Source: Ensifer adhaerens (GTDB taxonomy: Bacteria; Pseudomonadota; Alphaproteobacteria; Rhizobiales; Rhizobiaceae). Taken from it: a stretch of 64,000 nt of DNA. Location of the stretch: positions 3,348,501-3,412,500 of the forward strand of contig NZ_CP083349.1 in NCBI RefSeq assembly GCF_020035535.1. The letters run 5' to 3'. Each line of letters begins with the position of its first letter. The first letter of the stretch is position 1. Shown here one piece after another: positions 27,781 to 36,211 of this stretch. Made by a program: the position numbers and the translations under genes. The notes below the pieces were generated by a model that was given only the letters and a program-made list of their open reading frames with translations, had not been told where the DNA came from and made no database searches.

Positions 27781-28656
27781 TTAGGCGGACGAATCGTCCG
27801 CAATCTTCACAACAAGGCCGTCGGCGGCGATCGTCAAGGCGCCCGCCCAGTTTTTGCGGGTCGCCGCGATCCAGTCCGTTTCCGAAATCTCGGGATCGTC
27901 GGCAGGGATCAGATGGTGCAGCACCAGCCGGCCGACGCCCGCGGCCGTTGCGATCGCGGCCGCTTCTCCGGCAAAGCTGTGGCTCGCCAGCAGATGCTCC
28001 TTCAACCGTGCGCCATTGCCGGTGCGCGCCACCAGCCGGTCGACGCCTTCGGCAAGCATCGCCTCATGCACGAGAATGTCGGCCCCTTTGGCGAAATCGG
28101 CAAGCGGCGGGAAATAGGCGGTATCGGACGAGAACACGACAGAACCTTCCGCATGGTCGAACCGAAGCGCAAAACAATCGGTAACCGGCGGATGGTCGAC
28201 GCGCAGCGCCGAGAGCGTCAGGCCACTCTCCGACAAGATTTCGCCTTCGGAGAACTCTATGACCTCGACCAACGCGCGCAGATCCGGCCGGCCCTCATCG
28301 ACGATGCGGATGTCGATATCGAAGGCCATCGATTGCAGGAAGCCCTGCCAGTAGGCGCGGGTGCCGGCGGGGCCGAAGACGCGCACCGGCTGCGATAGCC
28401 CCGCGGTCCAAGCCGTGTGAATGAGCGGCCCGAGCTCGAGCACATGGTCCGAATGCAGATGGGTAATGACGATCAGGTCCAGCGTCTTCAGCGCGACACT
28501 GGCATTGGTCAGCCCGCGGGTGACGCCGAGAGCGCAATCGACGACAACAGTCCGGCCGCCGATTTGAAGCAGAGACGACGTCGGCCACGGGCCGCCCGGC
28601 CGGATCGCCGGACCACCCTTGCTGCCGAGCAAAACCAGGCGTGAACTCAAGACCAA
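27781..28656 (-). CDS. MBL-fold metal-dependent hydrolase (RNase Z-like)
   Basis: Metallo-beta-lactamase fold enzyme, 291 aa. The zinc motif [11 protein letters not shown] is near residue 65. A further metal-binding aspartate lies in FSSDTAYF, an HEAML histidine follows, and [13 protein letters not shown] near residue 220 and LHHLIP follow. The family is close to the RNase Z/arylsulfatase branch, but the substrate is not evident. It starts at TTG 28656, overlapping the hmgA stop by 10 bp, and lies 55 bp before fahA, so it is co-transcribed with homogentisate catabolism. It may hydrolyse a pathway by-product such as a lactone or thioester (inference). Confidence 0.8.
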   Translation of the reverse strand: MVLSSRLVLLGSKGGPAIRPGGPWPTSSLLQIGGRTVVVDCALGVTRGLTNASVALKTLDLIVITHLHSDHVLELGPLIHTAWTAGLSQPVRVFGPAGTRAYWQGFLQSMAFDIDIRIVDEGRPDLRALVEVIEFSEGEILSESGLTLSALRVDHPPVTDCFALRFDHAEGSVVFSSDTAYFPPLADFAKGADILVHEAMLAEGVDRLVARTGNGARLKEHLLASHSFAGEAAAIATAAGVGRLVLHHLIPADDPEISETDWIAATRKNWAGALTIAADGLVVKIADDSSA

Positions 28657-30017
28657 TCGCCTTCCGGCGTCCCGTTGAACCGCTTCTTGAGATCGCTCCA
28701 GCAGTCAATGTAGTTGTCCTGCAACGTCTCCAGTTCGGCGGCGAAGCGGGTCAGCTGCTGCGGGAAGCGGGTCTCGAACATGAAGGCCATCGTATGGTCG
28801 AGCTTCACCGGTTTCAACTCGCTATTCGTTGCCTTGTCGTAACCTGATGCATCCGGCCCGTGCGCCAGCATCATGTTGTGCAGGCTCATGCCGCCAGGCA
28901 CGAAGCCTTCCTCCTTGGCATCATAGCGGCCATAGATCAGCCCCATGAATTCGCTCATGATGTTGCGGTGATACCAGGGCGGCCGGAAGGTGTGTTCCGC
29001 CACCATCCAGCGCGGCGGGAAGATCACGAAATCGATGTTCGCCGTGCCCTCCTCGCCAGAGGGTGCCGTCAGCACCGTGAAAATCGACGGATCCGGATGG
29101 TCGAAGAGAATGGCGCCGACCGGCGAATAGGTCTTGAGGTCATATTTATAGGGCGCGTAGTTCCCATGCCAGGCGACGACGTCGAGCGGCGAGTGACCGA
29201 TCTCGGTCACGTGGAAGCCGCCGCACCATTTCACATGCACGCGGCAGGGCGTTTCCTTCTCCTCGAAGGCGGCGACCGGCGTCTTGAAATCGCGCGGGTT
29301 TGCAAGGCAGTTGGCGCCAATCGGGCCGCGATCCGGCATCGTAAACTTGGCGCCGTAATTTTCGCAGATGTATCCGCGCCAGACCTTCTCCTCACCACGC
29401 CGTGTCACCTTGAACATGGTGCCGCGCGGCACGATGCAGATCTCCGAGGGCTCCACATTCATCTTGCCGAGTTCGGTGAAGACCTGGATCGCGCCCGTTT
29501 CCGGAACGATCAAGAGCTCGCCGTCCGCATTGAAGAAGTAGTCGTCCACCATGTCGGCGTTGAAGGCATACGCATGCGCCGCCATGCCGGTCTGCGTCGG
29601 CGCGTCGCCCGCCGTCGTCATCGTGCGGATGCCCTCAAGGAAATTCAGTTTCTCCGCCGGCACCGGCAGCGGGTTCCAGCGCAACTGGCCGAGCGCCAGC
29701 GAATGCTCGGCCACATGCGGCGCCGTCTTCCAGTGCGGGTAGTCGATCTTGCTGAAGCGACCGGTGTGACGGACGCTCGGGCGGATGCGGTAGAGCCAGG
29801 ACCGCTCGTTCGTGCCGCGCGGGGCAGTGAAGGGCGATCCGGAAAGCTGCTCGGCATAGAGCCCGTAAGCGCATTTCTGCGGGCTGTTCTGCCCCTGCGG
29901 CAGGGCACCCGGAAGGCTTTCGGTCTCAAAATCGTTGCCGAAGCCGGGCATGTAGTTGAGCGCCTCCTCAGCCCTCACCTGCGCCTCGGCCTGTTTTCCT
30001 GCCTTGTCCAGCATCAT
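28647..30017 (-). CDS. hmgA: Homogentisate 1,2-dioxygenase
   Basis: Non-heme Fe(II) ring-cleaving dioxygenase converting homogentisate to maleylacetoacetate (456 aa). The N-terminal [19 protein letters not shown] and [19 protein letters not shown], central IPETGA-like cupin strands, and C-terminal [20 protein letters not shown] with the iron ligands are all present. [15 protein letters not shown] is another conserved block. It is the first gene of the operon and is divergent from the MarR regulator. Start ATG 30017 is followed by a second ATG at 30014. Confidence 0.96.
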   Translation of the reverse strand: MMLDKAGKQAEAQVRAEEALNYMPGFGNDFETESLPGALPQGQNSPQKCAYGLYAEQLSGSPFTAPRGTNERSWLYRIRPSVRHTGRFSKIDYPHWKTAPHVAEHSLALGQLRWNPLPVPAEKLNFLEGIRTMTTAGDAPTQTGMAAHAYAFNADMVDDYFFNADGELLIVPETGAIQVFTELGKMNVEPSEICIVPRGTMFKVTRRGEEKVWRGYICENYGAKFTMPDRGPIGANCLANPRDFKTPVAAFEEKETPCRVHVKWCGGFHVTEIGHSPLDVVAWHGNYAPYKYDLKTYSPVGAILFDHPDPSIFTVLTAPSGEEGTANIDFVIFPPRWMVAEHTFRPPWYHRNIMSEFMGLIYGRYDAKEEGFVPGGMSLHNMMLAHGPDASGYDKATNSELKPVKLDHTMAFMFETRFPQQLTRFAAELETLQDNYIDCWSDLKKRFNGTPEGDWS

Positions 30018-30142
30018 CGATCCTCCTCCTCATGGCGCCTCACTTCGGGTTCTCGAAGCGACCTGCGAAAGGTCCGGCGCAATCCCAAATACCGCAGCGA
30101 CGACCTTTTCCCAGGTGGACGAAATTGCCGCGTTCGGCATAT

Positions 30143-30177
30143 TAGTTGCAATCGTAACTATCGATTTTGTAACTATC
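30143..30177. promoter_or_regulatory. Putative MarR operator between hmgA and its regulator
   Basis: An imperfect 18-bp palindrome with TAGTT/AACTA ends lies at 30143-30160. GTAACTATC occurs at 30154-30162 and again at 30169-30177, a 15-bp direct repeat. The site lies 13-47 bp before the MarR gene and 126 bp or more before hmgA. Confidence 0.5.
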
Positions 30178-30189
30178 AAGGACGCCAAA

Positions 30190-30660
30190 ATGGCCGCCGA
30201 TGGCTTCGAGCTCAATGCCTTCCTGCCCTATCGCCTGAACCGCGCGGCGGAATTTGTCGCATTGCGCTTTGCCGCCCAATACAAGGCGCGCTACCAGCTC
30301 ACCCGCCCGGAATGGCGCACGCTCGCGGCCCTCGGCAGCACTGGTCGTCCGATGACGGCAACCGAAGTCGCGGGCCACTCGGCCATGCACAAGACCAAGG
30401 TCAGCCGCGCCGTCGCCGCGCTCGAAAAGCGCCGCTGGCTCACTCGCCGTGAAGACGAGGGCGACCGCCGCATAGAGCATCTTGAACTGACGAAGATGGG
30501 CATTCGGGCCTATGCCGAGCTAACCGAGCTTGCCGCCCGCTATCAGGCCGAGCTGGATATGCTGATCGGCCCAGCCGGCATGCGGGCGCTCGCCACTGGT
30601 CTGGAAGCGGTGGAAACGGCTATAGGTAAGGCTGAGAGCAACTCTGTCGCCGACGATTGA
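30190..30660 (+). CDS. MarR-family transcriptional regulator (HmgR-like)
   Basis: Winged-helix regulator of 156 aa from MAADGFELNAFLPYRLNR. The helix-turn-helix is at about residues 50-95 (TATEVAGHSAMHKTKVSRAV) and the wing is RREDEGDRRIEHLELT with the conserved DxRR. Divergence from hmgA and a palindrome between them suggest it controls homogentisate catabolism, with an aromatic ligand as inducer (inference). The longer open frame back to 29956 runs into the hmgA start region. It converges with the Lrp-type gene, 4 bp between stops. Confidence 0.87.
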   Translation: MAADGFELNAFLPYRLNRAAEFVALRFAAQYKARYQLTRPEWRTLAALGSTGRPMTATEVAGHSAMHKTKVSRAVAALEKRRWLTRREDEGDRRIEHLELTKMGIRAYAELTELAARYQAELDMLIGPAGMRALATGLEAVETAIGKAESNSVADD

Positions 30661-30664
30661 CGCT

Positions 30665-31144
30665 TCAGCCCTTCATCCGCTCCGGGATCGGCACGCCCTC
30701 GAAACTCTTGAGGGTTTCGAGCACAATGGACGTCTTCACATGCTGCACGCTGTCGTGCGGCAGAAGCACGTCGTTGACGAAGCGCGAGAGCCCCGCGAGG
30801 TCAGGGGTCACCACGCGCAGGTGGTAGTCCATCTCGCCCGTCAGCGCATAGGCCTCCAGCACCTCCGGCAGACTGGAGACAAGCTTGCCGAACCGCTTGG
30901 CATTGTCGCGATTGTGGGTGGCGAGCGTCACTGAGATCACCACCATCAGATCGAGGCCGAGTTTCTGCCTGTCGATCTGCGCCTGATAGCCGGTGATGTA
31001 GCCTTCCGCTTCGAGCCGGGTGCGCCGCCGCGAGCATTGTGACGGCGAGAGCGCGATGCGTTCGGACAGTTCGTTGTTGGTCAGATGCCCGTCGCGCTGC
31101 AATTCGCTGAGGATCTTGAGATCGAACCCGTCAAGCTGCTCCAT
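30665..31144 (-). CDS. Lrp/AsnC-family transcriptional regulator
   Basis: Feast/famine-type regulator (159 aa). The N-terminal helix-turn-helix (DLKILSELQRDGHLTNNELS, SPSQCSRRRTRLEAEG) is followed by an AsnC ligand-binding domain (about 70-150) with GEMDYHLRVVTPDL. It is divergent from hppD with 131 bp between them that hold phased GTGCA motifs. It probably senses tyrosine, phenylalanine or a keto acid and regulates hppD and itself (inference). Confidence 0.88.
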   Translation of the reverse strand: MEQLDGFDLKILSELQRDGHLTNNELSERIALSPSQCSRRRTRLEAEGYITGYQAQIDRQKLGLDLMVVISVTLATHNRDNAKRFGKLVSSLPEVLEAYALTGEMDYHLRVVTPDLAGLSRFVNDVLLPHDSVQHVKTSIVLETLKSFEGVPIPERMKG

Positions 31145-31146
31145 TC

Positions 31147-31222
31147 GTGCATCCTAATACGCAATATTGCATGTTTCGTGCACCATTCTGTCTAAACCGT
31201 GCAAGAATACAAGCATTGTGCA
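31147..31222. promoter_or_regulatory. Phased GTGCA motifs, probable Lrp/AsnC binding region
   Basis: GTGCA occurs four times on the plus strand, at 31147, 31178, 31199 and 31218. The spacings of 31, 21 and 19 bp are close to whole helical turns. A perfect palindrome GCAATATTGC lies at 31161-31170. The array fills the gap between the Lrp-type gene and hppD. Confidence 0.55.
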
Positions 31223-31275
31223 TGAGAATTGCGTCATACTCCGGCTAAGTTTGGAAGAATAAGAGGAGACTTCCG

Positions 31276-32388
31276 ATGGGCCCCTTCCCGCATGATGCCC
31301 CGCCGGCAACGATTACCGCTGATAACCCCGCCGGCACCGACGGATTCGAATTCGTCGAATTCGCCCATCCGGAACCGGAAAAGCTTGCCGAGCTCTTTAC
31401 CCGCATGGGCTACAGCCCGGTCGCCAGGCACAAGACCAAGAACATCACGGTCTGGCGCCAGGGCGACATCAACTACATCCTGAATGCCGAGCCGGGCTCG
31501 CATGCCATGCGCTTCGTCGACGAGCACGGCCCCTGTGCCCCGTCGATGGCCTGGCGCGTCGTCGATGCCAAGCACGCCTTCGAGCATGCAGTCTCGAAGG
31601 GCGCGATCCCCTACGAAGGCAAGGACAAGTGTCTCGATGTCCCGGCGATCGTCGGCATCGGCGGTTCGCTGCTCTATTTCGTCGAGACTTACGGTGCCAA
31701 GGGCTCGGCCTATGAGGCCGAATTCGAGTGGACCGGGGAGCGCAATCCGAAGCCCGAGGGCGTCGGTTTCTATTATCTCGACCACCTGACCCATAACGTC
31801 TATCGCGGCAACATGGACAAGTGGTGGGCCTTCTACCGCGAACTCTTCAACTTCACGCAGATCCACTTCTTCGACATCGACGGTCGCATCACCGGCCTCG
31901 TCAGCCGGGCGATCACCTCGCCCTGCGGCAAGATCCGTATCCCCTTGAACGAATCCAAGGACGACACGAGCCAGATCGAGGAATATCTGCGCAAGTACAA
32001 GGGCGAAGGCATCCAGCACATCGCCGTCGGCACCGAAGGCATCTACGATGCCACCGACAAGCTGTCGGACAATGGTCTGAAGTTCATGCCAGGCCCGCCG
32101 GAAACCTATTACAACATGTCGCACGACCGCGTTCACGGCCATGACGAGCCGATCGAGCGGATGAAGAAGCACGGCATCCTCATCGACGGCGAAGGCGTGG
32201 TGAACGGCGGCATGACGAAGATCCTCTTGCAGATCTTCTCGAAGACCGTGATCGGCCCAATTTTCTTCGAATTCATCCAGCGCAAGGGTGACGAAGGCTT
32301 TGGCGAGGGTAACTTCCGCGCCCTGTTCGAATCGATCGAAGCCGATCAGATTCGCCGCGGCGAACTGGGGCCGCAGGCGGCAGAGTAA
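31276..32388 (+). CDS. hppD: 4-hydroxyphenylpyruvate dioxygenase
   Basis: Fe(II)-dependent enzyme that turns 4-hydroxyphenylpyruvate into homogentisate, feeding hmgA (370 aa). Two VOC-fold halves are visible. The iron ligands are expected at His170 (YLDHLTHNV), His248 (IQHIAV) and Glu332 (FFEFIQRKG). The C-terminal GFGEGNFRALFESIE is characteristic. The start has AAGAGGAGAC upstream. It is transcribed away from the Lrp-type regulator. A 9-bp hairpin at 32417-32438 may end the transcript. Confidence 0.96.
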   Translation: MGPFPHDAPPATITADNPAGTDGFEFVEFAHPEPEKLAELFTRMGYSPVARHKTKNITVWRQGDINYILNAEPGSHAMRFVDEHGPCAPSMAWRVVDAKHAFEHAVSKGAIPYEGKDKCLDVPAIVGIGGSLLYFVETYGAKGSAYEAEFEWTGERNPKPEGVGFYYLDHLTHNVYRGNMDKWWAFYRELFNFTQIHFFDIDGRITGLVSRAITSPCGKIRIPLNESKDDTSQIEEYLRKYKGEGIQHIAVGTEGIYDATDKLSDNGLKFMPGPPETYYNMSHDRVHGHDEPIERMKKHGILIDGEGVVNGGMTKILLQIFSKTVIGPIFFEFIQRKGDEGFGEGNFRALFESIEADQIRRGELGPQAAE

Positions 32389-32416
32389 GCCGCTCCAAAT
32401 ACCGCGTTGCATCGAG

Positions 32417-32438
32417 CCTCTCGCCTCCCGGCGAGGGG
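32417..32438 (+). terminator. Hairpin after hppD
   Basis: CCTCTCGCC pairs with GGCGAGGGG (one G-T pair) over a TCCC loop, 29 bp past the hppD stop. No T-run follows. The rest of the gap 32389-32644 holds no gene; a second GC-rich inverted repeat lies near 32610-32630 before the convergent glycanase. Confidence 0.4.
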
Positions 32439-32644
32439 CCTACCGGCGGCCATGGGGCCAGTGAACAATACGGTGCGGGCGTCTCAATCCCTCGGTGCCG
32501 GTGGTCGATGATCCTTTCCGATCCTCCGGCACGAGGCTGCGCCTGCCATCCCTGGACTGAATACAAGACAGGGATAAATATCCAATAGATCAAAATATTT
32601 GCGGTTCAGCGCGCCCGTGCCGGCGCGTGTCACCGTTCGCAATC

Positions 32645-33604
32645 TCAGTTCGTGACCTCGTTGACGACGCGCCAGTTCGGTCGACCGAGGTCATGCGGCC
32701 AATTGATCACGTCACGATCGTTGAAGTAGACGACTTCCGCCAGATTGGGGAACTGCGGATCCGGTTGCGTCGCTGCGTTCATCCATGGCTGCATGTAGGT
32801 TTCACTGCCTTGCCATCCGAGCTCGGCCACCCAGATCGGCTTCTTGTACTTGGCCACCAGATCGTAGCCGGGCTTCAGCGCCTCGGCGAAGGTCTTCGGC
32901 GCTCCGTATTCGATCTTGTCGAAAGCTTCGAACCCGAAGACCGACAACCCGACGAGATCGACATATTTGTCACCCGGATAATAGGCTTCGAGGTTCGGCA
33001 GTCCTTTCGGCGACCACATGATCTGCGCCTTCGGGGCCTTCTTGCGCACGATGTCCATCGCGTGCCTGTAGGCCTTGATCCAGTCCTGGGGCTCCCAGCC
33101 AGCCCAGGAGAAGCGGCCGGAGGTGTCTTCCATTTCCTGGCCCCAGCGCACGATGACCGGGCTCTTCAGTTCGGCGATCGCCTTGGCGATCGCTTCCATG
33201 TTGGGGTCATACTCGCCCCTGAGCATACGGTCGCGAAGCTGCGTTGGTGTCAGTTTCCAGTCGAGCGACCAGGACCAGGGCTCGATGGTGATCAGCAGAT
33301 TGCGATTGCGCTGAAGGGCGTATTCGTCAGCGGTCTGCAAGGATGCGAGATCGACGTCCTCCCAGGGCAGGAACAGGGCTTCGGTCGTCACATCGCTTTG
33401 GGCGCCGAAATCCCCATGCGGATCGTAGGCGCCGAATTTCGTTCCGCCAGGGTGCATGACGGGACGTTTGTCGATCATCGTCTCGGTCTGCCCGGCATTG
33501 CCCGCAGGATTGGCTTGCTCCTGCGCCAATGCTGATACCAAGCTGCCGAAGTCCAGCTGTAGAGCTAGGGCAGTGCATAGGGCGAACGCCAATTTGCGTT
33601 TCAT
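32645..33604 (-). CDS. Secreted GH26-type glycoside hydrolase (mannanase/xylanase-like)
   Basis: Predicted exported glycanase of 319 aa. A Sec signal peptide (1-27) ends with SALA. The GH26-like barrel has a likely acid/base Glu157 in VRWGQEMED and a likely nucleophile Glu261 in KPIWVAELGW. WSPKGLPNLEAYYPGDKYVD and GLSVFGFE are typical of GH26/endoglucanase H proteins. GH26 includes beta-mannanases, lichenases and beta-1,3-xylanases, so linkage is open. It is last in the uxs-uxe-GT2-DUF995 operon, suggesting trimming or release of the polymer. The start has GGAGGATGAA upstream. Confidence 0.8.
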   Translation of the reverse strand: MKRKLAFALCTALALQLDFGSLVSALAQEQANPAGNAGQTETMIDKRPVMHPGGTKFGAYDPHGDFGAQSDVTTEALFLPWEDVDLASLQTADEYALQRNRNLLITIEPWSWSLDWKLTPTQLRDRMLRGEYDPNMEAIAKAIAELKSPVIVRWGQEMEDTSGRFSWAGWEPQDWIKAYRHAMDIVRKKAPKAQIMWSPKGLPNLEAYYPGDKYVDLVGLSVFGFEAFDKIEYGAPKTFAEALKPGYDLVAKYKKPIWVAELGWQGSETYMQPWMNAATQPDPQFPNLAEVVYFNDRDVINWPHDLGRPNWRVVNEVTN

Positions 33605-33622
33605 TTCATCCTCCTGCGGCGT

Positions 33623-34138
33623 CTATTTCTTGGCCAGGAACTGTTCCTTCAAATTCAACGCCTTTGCTGTGATGTCGTCCTGGGCGACGAGGCTGTAGTA
33701 GGCATCATTGGGCTTGGGCTTTGCATGCCTGAAGACATACCACTCGCCGTTTGGCACCTTTCGCTGATAGATCGTGTCGCCGATCCTGGCGTGGCCGAAG
33801 CAGGTCCGTGCGTCGCCGGCATTGGCCGCGGTCGTCCAGATGGCCTGCATGCACATCATGCCGAGGTCGCTGACGTACCAGTTGCCTTCGGCAAAGGACC
33901 GGTTGCCGTTGCCCTTGTCCACAAAGGCCACGAGCTTGCGGTCATGCGCGGTGAAGCGTGCCCCGCCGGTCGACCATTGCCAGGTCTTGTTGCGATAGAG
34001 GGAGTAGACCTCATAAGCGCTGAGCGGCGTCGGCTTGACTTCCATCTTCGCCTTGACCGGCTGGGCGCCCAGATAGACCGCAGCGGCTGCAAGCGGCAGC
34101 AACAGCGGAACAACCATGACTTTTATGGACCCTTTCAT
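33623..34138 (-). CDS. Secreted DUF995-family protein
   Basis: Predicted exported protein of 171 aa, start ATG 34138 with AGGAGAAAGG upstream (a GTG at 34153 would place the ribosome site inside the gene). A signal peptide or membrane anchor (about 4-30, ending VKA) precedes a domain with YEVYSLYRNKTWQWSTGGAR, GNWYVSDLGMMCMQAIW, HARIGDTIYQR and WYVFRHAK, which I recognise as DUF995-like. Two cysteines (in MMCMQ and RTCFGH) could form a disulfide. Function unknown. It lies between the glycosyltransferase (48 bp) and the glycanase (18 bp), so a periplasmic role in polysaccharide export is plausible. Confidence 0.7.
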   Translation of the reverse strand: MKGSIKVMVVPLLLPLAAAAVYLGAQPVKAKMEVKPTPLSAYEVYSLYRNKTWQWSTGGARFTAHDRKLVAFVDKGNGNRSFAEGNWYVSDLGMMCMQAIWTTAANAGDARTCFGHARIGDTIYQRKVPNGEWYVFRHAKPKPNDAYYSLVAQDDITAKALNLKEQFLAKK

Positions 34139-34186
34139 TGCCTTTCTCCTCACATTGGAGATTACAAACTCGACGGCGCGCCGCCG

Positions 34187-36211
34187 TCATGACGGCACGT
34201 AGTATCGGCTGACCTTCTTGGTGGTCCTCGTTTCCCCGACCCGCGTTTCCCCGACGCTCATCCGGCTTCCAATCGTTGCACTGATGCTCCTTCTCTCGAC
34301 ACTGTTTGGGGTGGTTCGTGATACGACAGGTTCGATCCGCGCCCCGCTCTCGGGCGGCTGCGAAAAGCCTTTCCACCGCAGATGGAAACGAACGATCCTG
34401 AGGTTCGTGCCATGCCCGGCGCCGGCAACCGTGTACTTCGCCTCGGTGAAGGTCACGAAACCCAGGCCATGCGACAGGGCCTCCGTTGCCTCGGCGCCGT
34501 GGCGCACGGCCGATTGGGCCGAGAGCACCGAGACCAGCACCAGAGAACCTGCCGTTATCGCCGTCATCGTCGAACGCGGCATGAGCGGCAGCCCGTTCTC
34601 GCGGGCGTGTCGAACATGGATCACCACCACGAGCCCGGCATAGATTAGGGCGTTGATCTCGGCAAAGACGTAGAAACCCCGCGCCGTTCCGGCATCGGAA
34701 ACGAGCCAGACCGCGAGCGCCGACATCAGGGAAAGCACGAGATAGGGCGTCAGCACCCGAAGCGGCAGAGGAGCCGCCGCGCCGCCGCCCTTCGGCGTGA
34801 TGCGAAAATCGACGAACGTGCGGGTCAGATGGTCGCGCACCGCTGCCAGGCAGCCGAGCAGCGACCACGGCCAGCGCGCGAACAGGAACAGGACTGTCTC
34901 CCAGCTCAGCACCCGCGCATCATGCGGCCGGAACGTACCGGTCGAACGCCAGAAATAGGCGAGCACGACCAGAACCAGCGACAGGGGCGCGAAATGCAGC
35001 AGAAAATCGGGATAATCGACCTCGACGAAGGCCCGCCCCATCAACAGCGCCGCGATCGGCATCAGGAACATCAACGCCATGAAGAACGAAAACAGCGGGT
35101 ACCAGAACTGCGAAAACAGGAACTGGAACTGCAGCCGCGCCGGCAACTTCGGCACATAGGCCGGCGAGTACTTCAGCAGGATCGCGACGAGGCTGCGCGA
35201 CCATTGGAACTCCTGAACCACAAGATCGGCAAAGTTCGCCGGTCCGTCGCCGTGGGCTATGGCGTTGTGGGCATGGACGCCACGCCAACCATGAGCGTTC
35301 ATCATCAGCGTCGTCGAATGATCTTCGGCGAGTTCCGGCCCCAATCCGCCGATCTGCTTCAAGGCCTTTGTGCGCACGGCGTAGTGCGACCCGATGCAGA
35401 GCGGCGCCCAGCCGTTGTTGTATCCGACCTGCAGGGAGCCGTGCAGGCTCGCCTCCGCATAAAGCCGCCCACGCGCCGCCCAGCTGGTTGGGGCGTTTGC
35501 GTCGCATATGCTCGGCGCCGAGACATAGCCGACCGACGGGTCGTTGAAAGGGCGCAGCACCTCGACGAGGTAGCTGGCTTCGGGCACGTGATCGGCGTCG
35601 AACTGCGCCACGAACTCGTAGCGGTCATAGCCATAGTGATCGTAGAAATAGGCAAGGTTTCCCTCCTTGCAGCGCGTGCGGCGCGGCCAGGCAGCGCGAT
35701 GATAGTCAGCGATACCCTTTCGCGTGGAGATGAAGACCCCGTGGGCCGCACACCAGGAAGCCGTCTCCGGCGACGGATCCTCATCCGCCAACCAGACATC
35801 GAAGTCACAGCCGGTCTGGTCCAGCATCGCCTGCAACGTCTTGCGCAACACGGCAAATGGCTCGGAAGGCGCCTTGGTGACAACCATCGCGATCCGTCCG
35901 CGTGGCACCGGGCCCGTACTTGCTGTGGCAACCTTCGCGCCCGAAAAGATCGCGATGAAATAGACCGGCAGCAGGGTGATCCACCCGACAACGACGGTAA
36001 TCAGCCCATAGGACGGCCAGTCCATGACATGGGCCGGATCGAGCCACCACCACCAGAAGTACGCGAAGGCGGCGAACCACGCCGTGACGCCCAGCATGTT
36101 CAGGATCTGCAAACGCCCGGAGAACAGCGCCGTCAGACGCGGCCGGACATGCCGCGCACCCGCGAGATCGACATAGTGCCGAAATCCATGGATTGTGGCC
36201 GTCCAGCTCAT
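34187..36211 (-). CDS. Cellulose-synthase-like processive glycosyltransferase (GT2)
   Basis: Inner-membrane family 2 glycosyltransferase, 674 aa. Two N-terminal helices (about 38-57 and 68-92) precede a cytosolic GT-A domain with the processive-enzyme motifs DED (143-145), DAD (205-207), and ED (296-297, AEDHSTT). The fourth motif, normally QxxRW, reads QEFQW at 333-337. At least five C-terminal helices form the likely translocation channel. The tail repeats VGET (VGETRVGETR). It overlaps the epimerase gene by 4 nt. The nucleotide-sugar genes upstream suggest UDP-xylose, UDP-arabinose, UDP-glucose or UDP-galactose as donor. The polymer is unknown. No PilZ domain is visible. Confidence 0.85.
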   Translation of the reverse strand: MSWTATIHGFRHYVDLAGARHVRPRLTALFSGRLQILNMLGVTAWFAAFAYFWWWWLDPAHVMDWPSYGLITVVVGWITLLPVYFIAIFSGAKVATASTGPVPRGRIAMVVTKAPSEPFAVLRKTLQAMLDQTGCDFDVWLADEDPSPETASWCAAHGVFISTRKGIADYHRAAWPRRTRCKEGNLAYFYDHYGYDRYEFVAQFDADHVPEASYLVEVLRPFNDPSVGYVSAPSICDANAPTSWAARGRLYAEASLHGSLQVGYNNGWAPLCIGSHYAVRTKALKQIGGLGPELAEDHSTTLMMNAHGWRGVHAHNAIAHGDGPANFADLVVQEFQWSRSLVAILLKYSPAYVPKLPARLQFQFLFSQFWYPLFSFFMALMFLMPIAALLMGRAFVEVDYPDFLLHFAPLSLVLVVLAYFWRSTGTFRPHDARVLSWETVLFLFARWPWSLLGCLAAVRDHLTRTFVDFRITPKGGGAAAPLPLRVLTPYLVLSLMSALAVWLVSDAGTARGFYVFAEINALIYAGLVVVIHVRHARENGLPLMPRSTMTAITAGSLVLVSVLSAQSAVRHGAEATEALSHGLGFVTFTEAKYTVAGAGHGTNLRIVRFHLRWKGFSQPPESGARIEPVVSRTTPNSVERRSISATIGSRMSVGETRVGETRTTKKVSRYYVPS

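Noticed and set aside
26061..28184. 707-aa plus-strand frame across maiA, fahA and the MBL gene
   Set aside because: It spans three intact genes on the other strand and has no protein-family resemblance.
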